Source: an uncultured Cardiobacterium sp. (GTDB lineage Bacteria; Pseudomonadota; Gammaproteobacteria; Cardiobacteriales; Cardiobacteriaceae). Taken from it: 7,619 nucleotides of DNA. The notes beneath the pieces were generated by a model that was not told the DNA's origin, did no database searches, and worked only from the letters and a program-made list of their open reading frames with translations. Location: positions 1 through 7,619 of the forward strand of contig NZ_CALJAH010000117.1 of assembly GCF_938028185.1 (NCBI RefSeq). Reading direction: 5' to 3'. Shown here one piece after another: positions 5,010 through 7,619 of the stretch. Numbering within the stretch: the first letter of the stretch is position 1; every line of letters begins with the position of its first letter. Made by a program: the position numbers and the translations under genes.

Positions 5010-5663
5010 TCAGAATCCTTGTTCGTTGAGCCAGGCGGCGATGTCGGTGATTTGTTCGGGGATGACCTGATGCTGCATCGGGTAGGTTTTCCATGCGGGG
5101 GCGTAGCCTTTGCTTTTCAGGATGTTGTAGCTCGCCTTGCCTGCGGTGTAGGGGACGACCGGGTCGTGGGTGCCGTGCATTTGCAGGATGGGCGGGCAGT
5201 GGGCGCAGTCGGCGGGCGGGGTGTGGTCGCGGTCGGCGAGGTAGGTGGATAGCGCCAGTATGCCCGCGCAGGGGTGGCGCAGGCCGAGGTAGAGGGCGAG
5301 GACGCCGCCTTGCGAGAAGCCGGCGTAGAGGATGTTTTCCACCGGGATGCCGCGCGCTTCTTCTTCGGCGGCGATGGCGCGTATTTGCGCGGCGCTCGCC
5401 TCAATCCCGGCGAGGTCTTCGCCGCGCTGGTCAAAGCTGAGGTCTTTGAGGTCGTACCAGGCGCGCATCGGCAGGCCGTTGTTGAGGGTGACGGGGCGCA
5501 CCGGCGCGTGCGGCAGGATGACGCGCGTGGTCGGACGCAGGTGCAGTTGCGGGATGATGGGGGCGAAGTCATGTCCGTCCGCGCCGAGGCCGTGCAGCCA
5601 GATGATGCTGTGGGTGGCGTTTTTTTCGGCGTCGTGGGTGATTCGTTCGAGGGGCTGTGCCAT
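5010..5663 (-). CDS. Serine carboxylesterase/acyl-protein thioesterase-like alpha/beta hydrolase
   Basis: A 217-residue cytoplasmic alpha/beta hydrolase of the phospholipase/carboxylesterase family (Pfam Abhydrolase_2; Pseudomonas EstB and eukaryotic acyl-protein thioesterase 1 belong here). It would hydrolyse short-to-medium carboxyl esters or thioesters; the natural substrate is unknown. The HGLGADGHDFAPIIPQL oxyanion-side block (24-40) is typical. The catalytic triad is visible as S117 in AGFSQGGVLAL, D167 in MHGTHDPVVP and H198 in PMQHQVIPEQ. The block RAWYDLKDLS (67-76) is another family mark. Length matches the family. AAAAAAGGAG lies seven bases before the ATG, a strong ribosome binding site. 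It is divergent from lptM with only 32 bases between starts. A long palindrome follows its stop codon. There is no signal peptide. Confidence 0.93.
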   Translation of the reverse strand: MAQPLERITHDAEKNATHSIIWLHGLGADGHDFAPIIPQLHLRPTTRVILPHAPVRPVTLNNGLPMRAWYDLKDLSFDQRGEDLAGIEASAAQIRAIAAEEEARGIPVENILYAGFSQGGVLALYLGLRHPCAGILALSTYLADRDHTPPADCAHCPPILQMHGTHDPVVPYTAGKASYNILKSKGYAPAWKTYPMQHQVIPEQITDIAAWLNEQGF

Positions 5664-5666
5664 AAT
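5658..5666 (+). promoter_or_regulatory. Extended -10 promoter for the lptM-lysA-leuC operon, overlapping the esterase start
   Basis: TGCCATAAT is a TGn extension with CATAAT (5 of 6 against TATAAT). It would start transcription near 5673, about 23 bases before the lptM ATG at 5696. Its first CAT is also the complement of the esterase start codon. No good -35 is seen. Confidence 0.45.
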
Positions 5667-5695
5667 TTCGCTCCTTTTTTAGCGGGTTTTTCGCA

Positions 5696-5812
5696 ATGTT
5701 CAGGTTTTTTGTGTTTTTTATTGTAACGGCTTTGTGCGCGGGTTGCGGGCAGAAGGGGCCGCTGTTTTTGCCGGATGATGCGCCCAAGGCGCAGGAGCAG
5801 GCCGGTGAGTGA
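5696..5812 (+). CDS. lptM: LptM (YifL/LppL-type) small lipoprotein of the LPS translocon
   Basis: A 38-residue lipoprotein precursor that is easily missed. The mature protein starts CGQKGPLFLP, the invariant opening of the LptM family, whose E. coli member binds the LptD-LptE outer-membrane translocon and promotes its correct disulfide maturation. Residues 1-16 form a very Phe-rich signal peptide; lipidation would be at C17. The residue at -3 is Cys (C14) where Leu is usual, with Leu at -4. The mature part has 22 residues, much shorter than the E. coli protein (67-residue precursor), keeping only the conserved head and a short acidic tail. No clear ribosome binding site precedes the ATG. Its last eight bases overlap lysA (GTGAGTGA), and lptM before lysA is a common proteobacterial order, which strongly supports the call. 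Confidence 0.88.
   Translation: MFRFFVFFIVTALCAGCGQKGPLFLPDDAPKAQEQAGE
5720..5725 (-). promoter_or_regulatory. Candidate -10 element for the esterase gene, inside lptM
   Basis: Read on the minus strand, TACAAT (5 of 6 against TATAAT) lies 57 bases before the esterase ATG in an A-rich stretch that encodes the Phe-rich LptM signal peptide on the other strand. No convincing -35 is present at 16-18 bases. It is the best promoter candidate for the esterase because the gap between the two genes is only 32 bases. Confidence 0.3.
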
Positions 5813-7049
5813 GTTTTTGTCCGGGTTGGATGCGCAGGGGCGCGTCGGCGGGGTGTCGCTGGTGCAGCTCGTTGCCGAGTTTGGTTCGCCGCTGTATGTG
5901 TATGACGGTGATGCGATTCGCGCACGGTTTTGTGGTTATTTGGCGCACGGGTTGCCGCGCGGGTTGTCGCTGCATTATGCGTTGAAGGCGAACTCGAATT
6001 TGGCGATTTTGCGCCTGCTCGCGGCAGAGGGCGCGGGGTTCGATATTGTTTCTGGCGGCGAGTTGGCGCGGGTGTTGCAGGCCGGCGGCGATGCGGCGCG
6101 GGTGGTGTTTTCCGGTGTGGCGAAAACGGATGCGGAGTTGCAGGCGGCGCTCGCGGCCGGGATTGGCTGTTTTAATGTGGAGTCGGCGGCGGAGTTGCAG
6201 TGTCTTGCCGAGGTGGCGACAGCGATGGGCAAGGTTGCGCCCGTCGCGCTGCGGGTGAACCCGGATGTGGACGCGAAGACGCATCCGTATATTTCCACCG
6301 GGATGCGTGAGAACAAGTTTGGCGTGGCGCTGGAAGACGCGCCCGCGTTGTATCGTTGGGCAGCGGCGCAGCCGTCGCTGCGCGTGGCCGGCATCGGCTG
6401 TCATATTGGTTCGCAGATTCGTCTGCTGGAGCCGTTTTTGCAGGCGGCGGATTCGGTGCTGGCGCTCGCCGATGCGCTGGCGGCGGAGGGCATCGCCTTG
6501 CAGCACGTGGATTTGGGCGGCGGTCTCGGTATTGAGACGGAAGCTGAAAAGATGTCGCTATCGCCTGCTGATTTGTCTCGCGCGCTGCTGGAGAAGGTTG
6601 GCGAGCGCCCGCTGCGTTTGCATTTGCAGCCGGGGCGGTCACTGGTCGGCAATGCCGGGCTGCTGCTTTCGCGGGTGGTGTTCCGCAAGTCGCAGTCGGG
6701 GCGCGAGTTTTTGATGCTCGACGCGGCGATGAATGATTATGTGCGCCCGGCGCTGTATCAGGTGCGGCCGTCGCTGCTGAATGTGTCGCGTCCGTATGAC
6801 GGGGTGTCGCGCATGGATGTGGTCGGCCCGGTATGCGAGAGCGGCGATACGTTCGCGCGCGATTATCCCATTTGTGGCGAGCGCGGCGATGTGGTCGCGA
6901 TTCCCGGCACCGGCGCGTATGGGTTTTCGATGGCGAGTAATTACAACTCCCGCCCGCGTCCCGCCGAGGTGTTGGTTGAAGGCGGGCAGGCGCGGCTGAT
7001 TCGCCGCCGGGAAACGTTTGCCGATTTGTGGGCGCAGGAGCTTTTATGA
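5805..7049 (+). CDS. lysA: Diaminopimelate decarboxylase
   Basis: A 414-residue PLP enzyme (fold type III, alanine-racemase-like barrel plus C-terminal beta domain) that decarboxylates meso-2,6-diaminopimelate to L-lysine, the last step of lysine synthesis. K61 in HYALKANSN carries PLP; H200 in GCHIGSQ, DLGGGLGI (236-243), C344-E345 in GPVCESGDTF and Y372 in AYGFSMASNYN complete the site. The usual EPGR motif reads QPGR here (Q275, CAG at 6627-6629), an unexpected change at a PLP-contacting position. I chose GTG at 5805: AGGAG (5793-5797) sits seven bases before it and the protein then starts as family members do. An ATG at 5775 in frame lacks such a site and would add ten residues (arginine-rich). 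It overlaps lptM by eight bases and leuC by four (ATGA), so the three are one operon. Confidence 0.96.
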   Translation: MSEFLSGLDAQGRVGGVSLVQLVAEFGSPLYVYDGDAIRARFCGYLAHGLPRGLSLHYALKANSNLAILRLLAAEGAGFDIVSGGELARVLQAGGDAARVVFSGVAKTDAELQAALAAGIGCFNVESAAELQCLAEVATAMGKVAPVALRVNPDVDAKTHPYISTGMRENKFGVALEDAPALYRWAAAQPSLRVAGIGCHIGSQIRLLEPFLQAADSVLALADALAAEGIALQHVDLGGGLGIETEAEKMSLSPADLSRALLEKVGERPLRLHLQPGRSLVGNAGLLLSRVVFRKSQSGREFLMLDAAMNDYVRPALYQVRPSLLNVSRPYDGVSRMDVVGPVCESGDTFARDYPICGERGDVVAIPGTGAYGFSMASNYNSRPRPAEVLVEGGQARLIRRRETFADLWAQELL

Positions 7050-7619
7050 GCGGGCAGTCGTTGTATGACAAGGTCTGGCAGGCGCATGTGGTGCGCGAGG
7101 CGGACGGCCAGGCACTGCTTTATATTGACCGCCATTTGATTCATGAGGTGACCTCGCCGCAGCCGTTTGACGGCCTGCGTCTTGCCGGGCGCAAGCCGTG
7201 GCGGGTCGATGCGATTCAGGCGGTGCCGGATCATAATGTGCCGACGTTGCACCCGGAGCGCGAGATTGAGGACGCGGTTTCGCGCGCGCAGGTGGAGGCG
7301 CTGGAGCGCAACTGCGCCGAGTTTGGCATTCGTCTGTTTGGGCGACGCGACCCGCGCCAGGGGATTGTGCATGTTATCGGCCCGGAGCAGGGCTTGACGC
7401 TGCCGGGGATGACGATTGTTTGCGGCGATTCGCATACGTCCACGCATGGCGCCTTTGCCGCGCTCGCTTTTGGCATTGGCACGAGTGAGGTCGAGCATGT
7501 GCTGGCGACGCAGTGTTTGCCGCAGAAGAAGACGAAGTCGATGCGCATCGTCATTGACGGCGATTTGCAGCCGGGGGTGTTCGCCAAGGATATGATGCTG
7601 GCGGTGATTCGTACCATCG
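7046..7619 (+). CDS. leuC: 3-isopropylmalate dehydratase large subunit, partial (window end)
   Basis: The first 191 codons of LeuC, which with LeuD and a [4Fe-4S] cluster isomerises 2-isopropylmalate to 3-isopropylmalate in leucine synthesis. Aconitase-family blocks are clear: LLYIDRHLIHEVTSPQPFDGL (24-44), PDHNVPT (61-67), GIVHVIGPEQGLTLPGMTIVCGDSHTSTHGAF (106-137) and GTSEVEHVLATQ (145-156). The three cluster cysteines lie further downstream, outside the window, so integrity cannot be judged. The ATG overlaps the lysA stop (ATGA) and has AGGAG five bases before it. In many relatives leuC heads a leuCDB cluster; here it follows lysA. No leucine leader peptide or other attenuator precedes it, so its expression seems tied to the lptM-lysA promoter. 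Confidence 0.96.
   Translation, partial: MSGQSLYDKVWQAHVVREADGQALLYIDRHLIHEVTSPQPFDGLRLAGRKPWRVDAIQAVPDHNVPTLHPEREIEDAVSRAQVEALERNCAEFGIRLFGRRDPRQGIVHVIGPEQGLTLPGMTIVCGDSHTSTHGAFAALAFGIGTSEVEHVLATQCLPQKKTKSMRIVIDGDLQPGVFAKDMMLAVIRTI

Noticed and set aside
4480..5010. Replication origin at the skew switch
   Set aside because: No DnaA-box cluster, AT-rich unwinding region or origin-linked genes such as dnaA or mnmG are visible; the region is filled by terminators and a coding gene.
5775..5804. ATG start ten codons upstream for lysA
   Set aside because: No ribosome binding site and an unnatural arginine-rich extension; GTG at 5805 has AGGAG seven bases upstream.

Overview
This 7.6 kb window is a GC-rich piece of a proteobacterial chromosome carrying ordinary amino-acid metabolism and envelope genes. 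The lptM-lysA order, the CGFS glutaredoxin, two lipoproteins and Gram-negative signal sequences point to a gamma- or beta-proteobacterium. My impression from gene content and composition is something like Cardiobacteriaceae, but this is not demonstrated. I see no phage, IS, CRISPR, tRNA or rRNA sequence, and I did not find an undescribed system. The points of interest are local: regulatory palindromes, a divergent promoter arrangement, one active-site substitution and a compositional switch.

Left part (1-1750): an AT-rich leader that may hold the first codons of a divergent gene, then grxD (monothiol glutaredoxin), then a stand-alone periplasmic amino-acid-binding protein of the AapJ type. 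A series of hairpins ends this part.

Middle (1750-4580): a plus-strand unit of a calcineurin-like phosphoesterase, azlC and azlD (branched-chain amino acid exporter). It is followed by a long hairpin, a good sigma70-type promoter with a palindrome filling its spacer, and ilvE (branched-chain aminotransferase). Two strong intrinsic terminators follow ilvE. The second is symmetric and separates ilvE from the convergent gene on the minus strand.

Right part (4580-7619): on the minus strand, a small unrecognised Cys-rich lipoprotein and a serine carboxylesterase of the EstB/APT1 family, with a long palindrome between them. Divergent from the esterase, only 32 bases away, is a tightly overlapped plus-strand operon of lptM (38 aa, easily missed), lysA (GTG start) and leuC (cut by the window end).

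The metabolic theme is branched-chain amino acid and lysine handling: IlvE makes or transaminates Val/Leu/Ile, AzlCD would export excess, LeuC commits carbon to leucine, and LysA makes lysine from meso-diaminopimelate. LptM belongs to lipopolysaccharide transport and GrxD to iron-sulfur and glutathione chemistry. The plus strand changes from C/A-rich to G/T-rich near 4500-4590 regardless of gene orientation, which suggests a rearrangement or replication-related boundary there.
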